A DNA stretch of 43,559 bases, from positions 1-43,559 of the forward strand of contig JAKQFH010000038.1 of NCBI GenBank assembly GCA_029556265.1, given 5' to 3'. The translations under genes were made by a program, and so were the position numbers. Below, one piece after another: positions 32,905 through 41,806 of this stretch (position 1 is its first letter; every line of letters begins with the position of its first letter). The DNA is from Chloroflexota bacterium (GTDB lineage: Bacteria; Chloroflexota; Anaerolineae; Anaerolineales; Anaerolineaceae). The notes under the pieces were generated by a model, which saw only the letters and a program-made list of their open reading frames with translations, searched no databases and was not told where the DNA came from.

Positions 32905-33856
32905 TGGCGGCTTCCTGCTTCAGCACGGTATGATAAACGCTGCGCGCTCCCGCTTTCAACAGGGCGTTTCGCACGCGCTCCAGTTGGTCTGGCGCTGTCA
33001 GGGCGAGCATGTGTCCGCCCTTGCCTCCGCCTGTTAATTTGGCGCCTAAGGCGCCAGCCTGGCGCGCCGCGCTAATCAGCGTGTCCAATTCCGGGCAAGA
33101 CAAATTCAGCAGCGTGAGCAGTTCCTGGTTGCGATTTAACGCGTCTCCCAGGGCCGGCTGATCTCCCATCCGCAGCGCGCGAACGCCCGCTTGTGTCAGG
33201 CTGCCAATCTCCCGGATAATCGCGCCAATATTTTCGGGGTTTTCGCTGTAATCCTGCGCCAATTGACTGACAGTTAGCGCGGTCGCCTTCTTGACCCCGC
33301 TGTCGGCCACCAGCAGATGAAAATCGTCGGTTGAACGGATAACTTCGAAACCGCTCGCCTTGCTGAATAGAATTGGCTGCTCATATACCACGACGGTATT
33401 GTCGATGCCAGATGGTCTGCCGTGGATGAGGGTTTCGGACTCGAAAGCCAGGGCGTTCAGGCGTTCGGAGTCCAACGGATGCCCAAGGAAGGCAGAAAAG
33501 GCGCGCATGAGCGCCACCGCTAATGCCGCGCTGGCGCCTAAACCGGAGGAGATGGGGATTTCGGTGGTTAGATTGAGCTTGCAGGTGGGGAGGCGCTCAA
33601 TTCCAAGCTCAGTAAGCACCAGGGTCAGGGCATTGCGGACAAGATTGTTTTCGGGCAGCAGAGACCATTCCTGATCCAGGTCCAGATCCCGGGCGAAAAT
33701 GTGAATTCTGCCGGAAGGAGCGCCAATCCATGCTTCCACTGCCGCTCGGGCGCGCAGACCGGAGAAGGGAACAGCCAGGGCGGGCTCGCCATACACGACG
33801 GCGTGTTCGCCCAATAAAATCAGTTTAGCGCAAGCGCTGGCAGAAATTGCCGGCAT
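32897..33856 (-). CDS. mvk: Mevalonate kinase
   Basis: This 319-residue GHMP-family kinase phosphorylates mevalonate. The N terminus has L-I-L-L-G-E-H-A-V-V-Y-G, diagnostic of mevalonate kinase. The ATP loop is P-I-S-S-G-L-G-A-S-A-A-L, the D-N-T motif lies in R-P-S-G-I-D-N-T-V, and the C-terminal GHMP motif is K-L-T-G-G-G-K-G-G-H. Its product would feed phosphomevalonate decarboxylase (not in this window) and then the adjacent isopentenyl phosphate kinase. It is ten bases from ubiA and overlaps ipk by eight. Confidence 0.93.
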   Translation of the reverse strand: MPAISASACAKLILLGEHAVVYGEPALAVPFSGLRARAAVEAWIGAPSGRIHIFARDLDLDQEWSLLPENNLVRNALTLVLTELGIERLPTCKLNLTTEIPISSGLGASAALAVALMRAFSAFLGHPLDSERLNALAFESETLIHGRPSGIDNTVVVYEQPILFSKASGFEVIRSTDDFHLLVADSGVKKATALTVSQLAQDYSENPENIGAIIREIGSLTQAGVRALRMGDQPALGDALNRNQELLTLLNLSCPELDTLISAARQAGALGAKLTGGGKGGHMLALTAPDQLERVRNALLKAGARSVYHTVLKQEAANA

Positions 33857-33865
33857 CGGTGCTCC

Positions 33866-34735
33866 TCAGAAGAAAAAGTAGAGAATGATAACGACGGAAA
33901 TTGCCCACAAAGCGACCGTAATTTTCAGGGGTAAATCGTTCAGGAGCACTTCTTCGGGCGAGGATGCCAGGCTGCTGTTTTGCAGGATGACCATGTAGCG
34001 GAAAATGCCGTACAAGACGAACGGGATGGTTAACATCATCATCGAGTTGCTTCCGTCCGGGTGGGATGAAAAGGTGTACAGGCAGTATGTGATTAAGATG
34101 CTGCTGAGCATGACCACCAACAAATTGTTGAGCAGCGGCGCGGTATATCCGTACAAAACTTCGCGATGCGCGCCGGCCTGGTCTTCCAACAGTTTGATTT
34201 CTGATAAGCGCTTGCCAAATCCGAGATAAAGGGCGAGGAAGGTCGTCAGAACCAAAAGCCAGGGCGAGAAGTAATTAACCTGAATCACCAGCACGCCGGC
34301 AGCCACCCGCAGCACAAACCCCAACGCGATAACCATCACGTCAATCAGGATGATTTTCTTGAGCCACTTGGAATAGGAGAGTATTAACGTGGTATAGACC
34401 AGGCAGATAATTCCGAAGTTCGTTGAAAGCGCGAACGCCGCCGGGAAGGCAATCAGCGCCAGGACCGCGGCAAAAATACGAGCGCTGCGCAGGCTCAATC
34501 TGCCGCTCGCGATCGGCCGATGCCTCTTCTGGGGGTGCATAAGGTCGGCTTCCACGTCCAGAATATCGTTCAGGGTATAGGTCAGGCCTGAAACCAGGCA
34601 GAAAATGAGGACTGCGCCAGTGACGCGCAGCAAGGGACCCAGGTTGAGGAGCTGCCGGTCAAAAACCAGACCCGCGTAAATCACCAGGTTTTTTATCCAT
34701 TGTTTTGGACGCAGAGTTTCAAGATATGCGTTCAC
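33866..34735 (-). CDS. UbiA-family prenyltransferase, decaprenyl-phosphate phosphoribosyltransferase-like
   Basis: This 289-residue membrane protein (about eight or nine helices) belongs to the UbiA superfamily. The first aspartate motif reads N-D-I-L-D-V-E-A-D-L-M-H-P-Q-K-R-H-R-P-I-A. The H-P-x-K-R-x-R-P-I tail is typical of the group that transfers phosphoribose to polyprenyl phosphate (DPPR synthase, used for polyprenyl-linked arabinose). A quinone or lipid prenyltransferase role is less likely. It begins with GTG at 34735, with TAAGAT only seven bases upstream and no ribosome site, suggesting a leaderless transcript. It heads the isoprenoid operon with mvk and ipk. Confidence 0.85.
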   Translation of the reverse strand: MNAYLETLRPKQWIKNLVIYAGLVFDRQLLNLGPLLRVTGAVLIFCLVSGLTYTLNDILDVEADLMHPQKRHRPIASGRLSLRSARIFAAVLALIAFPAAFALSTNFGIICLVYTTLILSYSKWLKKIILIDVMVIALGFVLRVAAGVLVIQVNYFSPWLLVLTTFLALYLGFGKRLSEIKLLEDQAGAHREVLYGYTAPLLNNLLVVMLSSILITYCLYTFSSHPDGSNSMMMLTIPFVLYGIFRYMVILQNSSLASSPEEVLLNDLPLKITVALWAISVVIILYFFF

Positions 34736-34797
34736 GTGAAATATCTTATCACAAACCTTATTAAGACTTAAAGAGTGGCAAAGCCTGAATTAGCGGA

Positions 34798-34803
34798 TAC
34801 AAT
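34798..34803 (+). promoter_or_regulatory. -10 box producing a leaderless tlyA mRNA
   Basis: TACAAT ends six bases before the tlyA ATG, so transcription should start at or next to the A of ATG. The -35 is weak (TGGCAA). Confidence 0.5.
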
Positions 34804-34809
34804 AGAACC

Positions 34810-35604
34810 ATGAAGAAAATACGGTTGGACCAACACCTGATCAATAAGGGGCTGGCGGAAACCCGCTCCAGAGCCCAGCGGGCAATCGAAGAAGGTCTGA
34901 TTAAGGTGGATGGGAAAATCGCGGTTAAAGCCTCCCAGATGGTTAAGCCGGATTGTTCCCTGGTGCTATTGGCGCAACCGGAATTCGTTTCAAGGGCGGG
35001 AGCAAAACTGAAAGCAGCTCTGGAAACTTTTAAAGTCAGCCCGCTCACGAAGATTTGCGCGGATGTAGGCGCTTCGACCGGCGGCTTCACCGACTGTCTT
35101 TTACAGCGCGGCGCGGCAAAAATTTACGCGATTGACGTCGGGCAGGACGAACTGCACACCAGCTTGCGGAACCACCCGCTCGTGGTGGTGATGGACCGCA
35201 CAAACGCCCGCCAGCTGCAAAAACTGCCGGAACCTCCCGAACTTGTCACAATTGACGTTTCGTTTATCTCGCTGGACTTCATTTTGCCCGCGGTAAAAAT
35301 GTGGTTTGAGGGGAAAGCCGGAGATATTATCGCTTTGGTGAAGCCCCAGTTTGAGGCCGGCAAGGAAGAAATCCAAAGACATAAAGGGGTCATCCGGGAT
35401 AAGAAAATTCACGCGCGCGTTTTGGAGCATGTAATGAGCCAGGCACAGGCTTTGGGTTTTCAGACCGCCGGGTTGATTGCCTCTCCGATTACCGGTTCAG
35501 ACGGTAACGCCGAATTTTTGCTGTGGCTGCGCCTCGGCAGGGATGAAGAAAACATCGCGATTCAGGATGCCATCGCGCGGGTAATCCCCCCTGAAACCGA
35601 CTGA
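34810..35604 (+). CDS. tlyA: TlyA-family rRNA methyltransferase
   Basis: This 264-residue protein has an N-terminal S4 RNA-binding domain ([19 protein letters not shown]) and an FtsJ-type SAM methyltransferase domain with [22 protein letters not shown] and L-V-K-P-Q-F-E supply the K-D-K-E set. TlyA enzymes methylate 2'-OH groups of rRNA cytidines; some were called hemolysins. No ribosome site precedes the ATG and the -10 lies six bases upstream. It is divergent from ubiA with 74 bases between start codons and is followed by lepA after 26 bases. Confidence 0.93.
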   Translation: MKKIRLDQHLINKGLAETRSRAQRAIEEGLIKVDGKIAVKASQMVKPDCSLVLLAQPEFVSRAGAKLKAALETFKVSPLTKICADVGASTGGFTDCLLQRGAAKIYAIDVGQDELHTSLRNHPLVVVMDRTNARQLQKLPEPPELVTIDVSFISLDFILPAVKMWFEGKAGDIIALVKPQFEAGKEEIQRHKGVIRDKKIHARVLEHVMSQAQALGFQTAGLIASPITGSDGNAEFLLWLRLGRDEENIAIQDAIARVIPPETD

Positions 35605-35614
35605 AGAAATCGAT

Positions 35615-35620
35615 TATACT
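35615..35620 (+). promoter_or_regulatory. -10 box just upstream of lepA
   Basis: TATACT ends ten bases before the lepA ATG, with no ribosome site in between, so any transcript from it would be nearly leaderless. Confidence 0.35.
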
Positions 35621-35630
35621 CAATGCGCTT

Positions 35631-37424
35631 ATGGAAAAAATCCGCAATTTTTGTATTATCGCGCATGTAGACCACGGCAAGTCCACCCTGGCAGACCGGA
35701 TGCTGCAGCTGACCGGAACGATATCCGACCGGGAAATGACCGACCAGGTGCTCGACACCATGGATTTGGAACGGGAAAAAGGCGTCACGATTAAAGCTTC
35801 CGCGGTTCGCATGGTCTATCATGCCGCGGATAACAGCGATTATGAATTCAATCTGATTGACACCCCCGGGCACGTAGATTTCAATTACGAGGTCAGCCGG
35901 GCGCTGTACGCCTGCGAAGGCGCGGTGCTGGTCGTAGACGCTACACAGGGCGTTGAAGCCCAGACCCTTGCCAACCTATACCTGGCTCTGGACGCGAACC
36001 TGGTCATCATCCCGGTAATCAACAAAATAGACCTGCCCAGCGCGCAGGTTGATGCCGTAAAAAAAGACCTGAACATCCTGTTGGGCGTCTCGGAAGATGA
36101 AATTATCCCTATCAGCGCCAAAACCGGCTTGAATGTTGACCTTGTTTTGGAGGCAATTGCCAAAAAAGTGCCCGCGCCAACCCGGGATGTTGACGCCCCT
36201 TTGCGCGCCCTGATTTTTGACTCTCATTATGACTCTTACAAAGGCGTGATTGCTTACGTGCGCGTGTTTGACGGACAGCTCACGGCGTCCGACAAGGTCA
36301 TGATGATGGCGAATGGAATACGCGTCCAACCTGTCGAAATTGGAATTTTCGCGCCGAATCTGTGCCCGATTGGAAAGCTTGAAGCCGGCGATGTGGGTTA
36401 TATCGCAACCGGGCTCAAAACAGTATCGGAATGCCGCGTGGGCGACACGATTACGAGCGCCGCGCGCCCGGCAGCTGGCGCGCTGCCCGGATACCGGCAG
36501 GCAAAGCCGATGGTGTTTGCCGGCGTGTATCCGACTGAGGGCGAGGACTACCCCAGCCTTAAAGAAGCGCTGGAAAAACTGCAGCTGAACGACGCCTCAC
36601 TGGTGTACGAGCCGGAAACCAGCGAAGCGCTTAACTTTGGTTTTCGCTGCGGCTTTTTGGGCTTATTTCACATGGAAATCATTCAAGAGCGCCTGGAACG
36701 GGAATACAACCTGGACGTCGTTTTTACCGCGCCTTCGGTGGAATACGAGGTACAGCTGGTAACCGGAAAAACCGTCATCGTGGATTCGCCGGCTGACCTC
36801 CCGGATGAAGGGTCAATCGCCGAAATCCGTGAACCCTGGATGGAATTGAATATTTTTTCGCCTACCGATTATTACGGCGTGGTGATGGACCTGGTGCGCC
36901 GAAAACGGGGCGTGTATGTTTCTGAGGAATATCCCTCCACAAACCGCGTCCAGCTCAATTTTGAAATCCCGCTTTCTGAAATTATCGTGGACTTTTTTGA
37001 CTTGCTCAAATCCGGCACGCGCGGATACGCGTCGATGGACTACCAGTTCCTCGAATATCGCGCGGGCAGCCTGGTCAAACTCGAATTCCTGCTCAACGAT
37101 GAAAAAGTGGACGCGCTCACCGCGATTGTGCATAAAGACGACGCCTATCACAAAGGCCAGGCGCTGGTCAGCAAACTGAAAGAAATTATTCCCCAGCAGA
37201 TGTTCGTCATCCCAATCCAGGCATATTCGCAGGGGAGGGTAATTTCCCGTGCGAATGTTAAAGCGATGCGCAAAGATGTATTGGCGAAGTGCTACGGTGG
37301 TGATATCACGCGTAAGAAAAAGCTCCTGGAAAAGCAGAAAAAAGGCAAGAAGCGGATGAAGATGGTGGGGAGCGTGGAAATTCCGCAGGAAGCATTTATG
37401 GCTATTCTCAAGCTGGAGAACTGA
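35631..37424 (+). CDS. lepA: Elongation factor 4
   Basis: This 597-residue translational GTPase acts on the ribosome. The N terminus [11 protein letters not shown] is followed by D-T-P-G-H-V-D-F and N-K-I-D-L-P for the G domain. Domains II and III follow, then the EF4-specific C-terminal domain with the lysine-rich tail [13 protein letters not shown]. Length is normal for the family. Its TGA shares a base with the start of the next gene (TGATG), so it is part of the same transcript as the UPF0104 and glycosyltransferase genes. Confidence 0.97.
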   Translation: MEKIRNFCIIAHVDHGKSTLADRMLQLTGTISDREMTDQVLDTMDLEREKGVTIKASAVRMVYHAADNSDYEFNLIDTPGHVDFNYEVSRALYACEGAVLVVDATQGVEAQTLANLYLALDANLVIIPVINKIDLPSAQVDAVKKDLNILLGVSEDEIIPISAKTGLNVDLVLEAIAKKVPAPTRDVDAPLRALIFDSHYDSYKGVIAYVRVFDGQLTASDKVMMMANGIRVQPVEIGIFAPNLCPIGKLEAGDVGYIATGLKTVSECRVGDTITSAARPAAGALPGYRQAKPMVFAGVYPTEGEDYPSLKEALEKLQLNDASLVYEPETSEALNFGFRCGFLGLFHMEIIQERLEREYNLDVVFTAPSVEYEVQLVTGKTVIVDSPADLPDEGSIAEIREPWMELNIFSPTDYYGVVMDLVRRKRGVYVSEEYPSTNRVQLNFEIPLSEIIVDFFDLLKSGTRGYASMDYQFLEYRAGSLVKLEFLLNDEKVDALTAIVHKDDAYHKGQALVSKLKEIIPQQMFVIPIQAYSQGRVISRANVKAMRKDVLAKCYGGDITRKKKLLEKQKKGKKRMKMVGSVEIPQEAFMAILKLEN

Positions 37425-38446
37425 TGCGCCCGACGAATGCAGATTCCCGCGCGGCGGGTATATTCCGATGGCTGCTGCCGCTCCTCATTACCGCAGCGGC
37501 AGTTTATTTTCTTGGCAGGCAGATTAATTTTTCGCAGGTTGCCAGGGCGTTTTCGCAAATTTCCGCGGTAAATCTGCTGCTCGTTCTGGCGCTTTTTGGA
37601 GTGAGCCTGCTCCTGCGCGCGATTTGCTGGTATTTCCTGCTGGAGGGTAAGTTCAGTTTTGGGGAGGCGTTCTTTGGTATGAACGCCGGTTATCTGTTAA
37701 ACAACGTGCTTCCGTTCAAACTGGGCGAATTCGGGCGCGCCGCCCTTTTGGCCGGCCGGGGAAAATCCGGTTTCTTGCCGGTATTTGCCAGCATTGTCAC
37801 CGAACGGGTATTGGATTTTTTTCTGGCAGCGTTTTTCTTTCTGGTCAGCCTGCCTTTGGTTGTCACCAGCAGCACAGTCAAGACCCTGGCGCTGATTGTC
37901 CTGCTGCTGACTGTTGTCGGAATGCTCTGCGCCGCGCTGGCTGCCAAAAACAAGGAGCGGATTTCGGACTACCTTTCTGCGCGCTGGGCGAATAAGCCGC
38001 GTTTGGCAGGGATGCTTCCGCGCGCGCTGAGTTTTTTGGAAGGTTTTCGGATCCTGCTGCGGCCGGGCCGCTTTTTCGCTTCGCTCTTATTACTGGCTGC
38101 CAGCTGGATTTCCTCCATGCTGGAGGTTTGGCTGTTGAACCGCGCGCTGATTCCTGGAAGTCAATGGTGGTGGGGCATTTTTGTCACCTCCGGCAGCGCT
38201 TTCGCGAACGCCCTGCCCACCGCGCCGGCAAGCATGGGCGTTTATGAAGCGGCTAACGTGGCCGCGTTCAGCGTCTTGGGCGTGGATCAATCGACCGCGC
38301 TGGTTATCGCCTTAATCCTGCACGCGGTTCAGTTCCTTATCACCAGCCTGGTGGGCATGCTTGGTATTTATGTCCTGGGCGACAGCCTGGGCGCGCTCAG
38401 TAAAAAAGCGCTGCGGTGGAAACAAGAACAGGAGGAAATCAATTGA
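37424..38446 (+). CDS. UPF0104/LPG-synthase-TM family membrane protein
   Basis: This 340-residue protein has about eight transmembrane helices. It matches the family that includes YbhN/AglD-like proteins and the membrane part of lysyl-phosphatidylglycerol synthase. Characteristic elements are N-A-G-Y-L-L-N-N-V-L-P-F-K-L-G-E-F-G-R-A, E-R-V-L-D and the C-terminal P-A-S-M-G-V-Y-E-A. Such proteins are often encoded with glycosyltransferases and may move lipid-linked sugars across the membrane, which the neighbourhood supports. It overlaps lepA by one base and the next gene by four (TTGA). Confidence 0.85.
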   Translation: MRPTNADSRAAGIFRWLLPLLITAAAVYFLGRQINFSQVARAFSQISAVNLLLVLALFGVSLLLRAICWYFLLEGKFSFGEAFFGMNAGYLLNNVLPFKLGEFGRAALLAGRGKSGFLPVFASIVTERVLDFFLAAFFFLVSLPLVVTSSTVKTLALIVLLLTVVGMLCAALAAKNKERISDYLSARWANKPRLAGMLPRALSFLEGFRILLRPGRFFASLLLLAASWISSMLEVWLLNRALIPGSQWWWGIFVTSGSAFANALPTAPASMGVYEAANVAAFSVLGVDQSTALVIALILHAVQFLITSLVGMLGIYVLGDSLGALSKKALRWKQEQEEIN

Positions 38447-39591
38447 AAGTGCTGATTGCCTCGACATATTTCGCGCCGTATTCCTCGGGGTTATCCGTAT
38501 ATGCTTTTCGGCTGGCGGAGGGGCTGGCAGAGCTGGGGCACGACGTGGTGGTGTTAACCTCGCGATACAAACCGGAGCTGCCCTTGGAAGAGAGCGCGCA
38601 CGGCTTTCGAATCGTGCGGGAGCCGGTAAGCTGGCATATTTCCAAAGGCGTTTTGATGCCGGGGCTGCGCGGAACCGCCCGCGTTTGGACGACCTGGGCA
38701 GACGCGGTGAACCTGCATCTGCCGCAATTTGAGGCGCTCACCCTGGCGCGCGAGGCAAGGCGGCAGAACAAACCAATGATCGTTACCTACCACTGCGATT
38801 TGGAAATTAGCGGCAGCTTGATTAATCGTCTGGCGGGTTGGGTAACGCAAAGCATAGGTTCCCGGGTCTTAGCCCGCGCGGATGTGATAGTCCAGAATTC
38901 TTTGGACTATGCCGAAAGCTCCCGCTGGCTGCGCCCATTCCTGCAAAAGACGCGGGAAGTCCCGACGCCGGTAGACCTGGCCAGAGTTGACGCAGAAGAC
39001 GTGCGGCGCTTTAAGCGGAAATGGGATATCACAGAAACGGACCGCGTCCTCGGGTTGGCGGGCAGAGCCGCGGCTGAAAAAGGCTACGAGTATCTTATTC
39101 AAGCCTTGCCGCGGGTACTGGAGCGCTTTCCTAACGCGCGCGTCATCCACGCTGGTACTTGGAAGGGCGTCATCGGAGAAGAAAAATACCAGGCGCGCAT
39201 TGATATGATGGCAGCAAAATTTGGAGAGCGCTGGCGTTCACTGGGCTACCTCAGTGACGAAGATTTCAGAGCGTTCTTTGGAGCTTGCGATGTATTGGTG
39301 TTTTCCAGCCTGAACCGGACAGAATCCTTTGGCATCGTGCAGATTGAAGCCATGCTGCAGGGGACGCCGGTGGTTGCCTCGGATTTGCCGGGAGTGCGCC
39401 AGCCGGTCCTGAAAACAGGCTTCGGGCGCATCGTCTCGCCGCGTGAGCCGGCCGCATTGGCGGACGCGATTTGCTCCGTGCTGGACGAAGACAGGCACGC
39501 ACATCCCGCCCCGGAGACTTACCTGCAGGGTTTTGGCGCCGCGGAAACGGCTCGCGCCTATCAAAAACTTCTGGAGTCTTGCCGGGCATGA
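38443..39591 (+). CDS. GT4-family glycosyltransferase
   Basis: This 382-residue cytoplasmic enzyme has the GT-B fold. The N terminus I-A-S-T-Y-F-A-P-Y-S-S-G-L-S-V-Y is the usual acceptor-domain start. The donor domain shows G-L-A-G-R-A-A-A-E-K-G-Y-E and the E-x7-E motif in E-S-F-G-I-V-Q-I-E-A. It retains configuration and likely uses a nucleotide sugar for a surface glycan or glycolipid; the sugar is unknown. Translation starts at TTG 38443, seven bases after AGGAGG and overlapping the previous stop; a GTG at 38416 is in frame but lacks a site. It overlaps the next gene as ATGA. Confidence 0.9.
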   Translation: MKVLIASTYFAPYSSGLSVYAFRLAEGLAELGHDVVVLTSRYKPELPLEESAHGFRIVREPVSWHISKGVLMPGLRGTARVWTTWADAVNLHLPQFEALTLAREARRQNKPMIVTYHCDLEISGSLINRLAGWVTQSIGSRVLARADVIVQNSLDYAESSRWLRPFLQKTREVPTPVDLARVDAEDVRRFKRKWDITETDRVLGLAGRAAAEKGYEYLIQALPRVLERFPNARVIHAGTWKGVIGEEKYQARIDMMAAKFGERWRSLGYLSDEDFRAFFGACDVLVFSSLNRTESFGIVQIEAMLQGTPVVASDLPGVRQPVLKTGFGRIVSPREPAALADAICSVLDEDRHAHPAPETYLQGFGAAETARAYQKLLESCRA

Positions 39592-40397
39592 AAACCAATT
39601 TACCTCCGGGAATGCTGGACGAAATCGCCTGGAAACATCTTTCCACGCTGCCCTATTTCCGCGGCATGCTGCGCGCGGTTGAGCACTGCCTGTACGCGCG
39701 AATGGAACTGACCAGCCCCATTCTGGACATCGGCGCGGGGGATGGCAACTTCGCGGCGGCACTTGGCACAGGTCCCAACAGCCTGGGGGTTGACCCCTGG
39801 TACGAGCCGATAAAAGAAGCCTCGGCTTTGGGCGTATACAACCTGCTGGTCCAGGCTTGGGGTGGGGCGCTCCCCGTGGAAAAGGAAAGCTTCCCGTGCG
39901 CCGTGAGCAACTCCGTGCTGGAACACATCCCGGATGTGCAGCCTGTGTTGGATGAAATCTGCCGCGTATTGACCCCGGATGGCGTTTTTTTCTTCACGGT
40001 GCCAAACCAGCGTTTTCGAACCGAACTGTGGGGCTGCATGCTCCTGCGCAAGCTGGGTCTGCATCGGGCAGCTGCCAGGTATTCGGTTTTTTTCAATCGG
40101 ATTGCCCGCCATTACAACCTGGACGAGCCGGAAGTATGGACGGAACGCTTGAAACGAGCGGGGTTTGCCGAAGTGGAGCACTGGAATTATTTCCCGATTA
40201 GCGCCATGCGCATGTTGGAACGGGGTCACGCTGCCGGCTTGCCGAATTTGCTGTGGAAAAAGCTCTTTGGCAGCTGGATTCTCTTCCCGAACCGCAGGAA
40301 TCCATTCCTGCGCTATAAACGCCTGCGCGCGCTGCTGGATGCTCCTTTGTGTGAGAACGGCACCTGCACCTTCTTTGCCGTAAGGAAGGGCGCATGA
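39588..40397 (+). CDS. Class I SAM-dependent methyltransferase
   Basis: This 269-residue protein has the Rossmann-fold SAM-binding motif I-L-D-I-G-A-G-D-G-N-F (about residue 45), then a Methyltransferase_11-like core with N-S-V-L-E-H-I-P-D and L-T-P-D-G-V-F-F-F-T-V-P. Its position between a glycosyltransferase and an FkbM-type gene suggests a methyl group on a glycan or lipid carrier. The start at 39588 overlaps the previous stop (ATGA). A longer frame from 39471 runs inside the glycosyltransferase gene and is rejected. An antisense frame of 341 codons on the other strand is a shadow. Confidence 0.88.
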   Translation: MKTNLPPGMLDEIAWKHLSTLPYFRGMLRAVEHCLYARMELTSPILDIGAGDGNFAAALGTGPNSLGVDPWYEPIKEASALGVYNLLVQAWGGALPVEKESFPCAVSNSVLEHIPDVQPVLDEICRVLTPDGVFFFTVPNQRFRTELWGCMLLRKLGLHRAAARYSVFFNRIARHYNLDEPEVWTERLKRAGFAEVEHWNYFPISAMRMLERGHAAGLPNLLWKKLFGSWILFPNRRNPFLRYKRLRALLDAPLCENGTCTFFAVRKGA

Positions 40398-41212
40398 GTT
40401 TTTTCCGTAAATGGAGCTACTATGCCTGGTCGCTGCTGGAAATGGGCCTCGGCTTCCGGGATTGGGGAGGATTGGCGCGTTTGTTTCTTGGCAAGCCAAC
40501 CCAACTGCCGGCGACCTTACGCTTTCGTGCCCGGGATACCCGCATGCTGGTCCGCAGCCGCATGGATGCCTGGTCCGTAAAAGAAACTTTTTTGGACCGC
40601 TTTTACACCCGATACGGTACGGCAATTGCGCCGGGGTGGACAGTGGTGGATATCGGCGCGGCGATTGGCGAGTTCACCGTCTTTGCCGCACTGCAAGCCC
40701 CGCAGGGCGAGGTGCTGGCGTTTGAGCCAAACCCCGAATCCTTTGCCTTGCTGCAAGCGAACCTGAAGCTGAATGCAATTCAAAACGCGCGCGCCGTTTG
40801 CGCGGGAGTTTGGAGCGAGGCAGGCACGATGACCCTGAGCGCTGCGAACGGCGAACCCCTGCAGGCCCAGACTGTGTTCTCTGAGGCTGTCGGTGAAGGC
40901 GGGCAAGGCGCGCCGGTGATCACGCTCGAACAGCTGCTGATGGACTACACGCCGCAAGGGATTGACCTCCTCAAACTGGACTGTGAGGGCGCGGAATATC
41001 CTATTTTGTTGGCAACGAAACCCGAAACGCTTAAAGCGATCCGCCGAATTGTTATGGAATACCACGACCTTGACGCCCGGCAGAATCACCGCGTGTTGAA
41101 AGCTTATCTGGAGAATGCGGGTTTTCAGGTGCGGCTGCGCGGGAACCCGGTCCACCAGGAACTTGGCTATTTATATGCCTGTCAGCTTTCCAATTTGTCG
41201 GATAAGCTGTAA
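40394..41212 (+). CDS. FkbM-family methyltransferase
   Basis: This 272-residue protein matches FkbM-type O-methyltransferases. It shows V-V-D-I-G-A-A-I-G-E-F-T-V as motif I, A-F-E-P-N-P-E-S-F-A-L-L for the adenine-binding acidic residue, and I-D-L-L-K-L-D-C-E-G-A-E, which is diagnostic of FkbM proteins. They methylate sugar or polyketide hydroxyls. ATGA overlap couples it to the upstream methyltransferase. A 57-base gap without a good promoter follows. Confidence 0.9.
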   Translation: MSFFRKWSYYAWSLLEMGLGFRDWGGLARLFLGKPTQLPATLRFRARDTRMLVRSRMDAWSVKETFLDRFYTRYGTAIAPGWTVVDIGAAIGEFTVFAALQAPQGEVLAFEPNPESFALLQANLKLNAIQNARAVCAGVWSEAGTMTLSAANGEPLQAQTVFSEAVGEGGQGAPVITLEQLLMDYTPQGIDLLKLDCEGAEYPILLATKPETLKAIRRIVMEYHDLDARQNHRVLKAYLENAGFQVRLRGNPVHQELGYLYACQLSNLSDKL

Positions 41213-41269
41213 TCGGACTAAAATACGGTCATAGCGTTTTAAAACGGCGAAATTGAGCCTGTCGAACCA

Positions 41270-41647
41270 ATGATGGAAAATACACCTGCCCCCGACGAAA
41301 GAGAAATCACCATCCTGGAATACCTGAAGTCCCTGTTGGCGCATGGAACCCGGGCTGAAACCGGGGCTTCCGCACTTCAGGCAGCAGGCAGCCTCGAAGA
41401 GACCTCGGTTGGCGCGCCCGAAAGCATGACCCGGACTGAAAAAAGCTTCCCATGGTTTTCGGCGGCGGCTGTACTGCTTGCGTTGACTGCTCAATTGTTG
41501 GCTGGCAGCCGCATCGTTTTTTTTGGTCTGGTTTTTTACGGCGCGGCGGCTTATTGTCTTTTCCAGGCCTCGCGAAGGCAGGAATGGAGGCTGCCCCTGC
41601 GCGCGCAAACAAAAGAGAACTGGCAATACTTCTCGAATAAAACCTGA
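41270..41647 (+). pseudogene. N-terminal part of an interrupted membrane glycosyltransferase
   Basis: This 125-codon frame encodes an acidic cytoplasmic stretch and two hydrophobic segments (P-W-F-S-A-A-A-V-L-L-A-L-T-A-Q-L-L-A and I-V-F-F-G-L-V-F-Y-G-A-A-A-Y-C-L-F) and stops at TGA 41645. The same frame is then open through 43387 without another stop. The 53 sense codons between this TGA and the ATG at 41807 encode sensible protein (F-L-L-F-N-G-Q-R-F-T-P, then a third hydrophobic segment W-V-G-G-I-F-L-T-L-W-A-L-W). The N-terminal helices followed by that segment match the layout of long GT39-type proteins. I therefore take it as one gene broken by a nonsense codon or a pair of small frameshifts. 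Confidence 0.6.
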
Positions 41648-41806
41648 CTTCTTTTTCCAGACCTCGACCTGGCAACTGGGGCTTTTCTCCTGTTCAACGG
41701 GCAGCGTTTCACGCCTGGCGCTTCCTTATGCTGGGTTGGCGGTATATTTCTCACGCTGTGGGCCCTGTGGAACCAATCCGGACGGGATAAACCCCCGCGC
41801 GTTTCG

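Noticed and set aside
39600-40625. 341-codon minus-strand frame opposite the methyltransferase genes
   Set aside because: Antisense shadow with no recognisable protein; the plus-strand genes have clear SAM-binding motifs and ATGA couplings.
41235-41246. CGTTTTAAAACG palindrome between the FkbM and GT39-like genes
   Set aside because: Twelve bases with no loop and no T-run; too short and isolated to call a terminator or operator.
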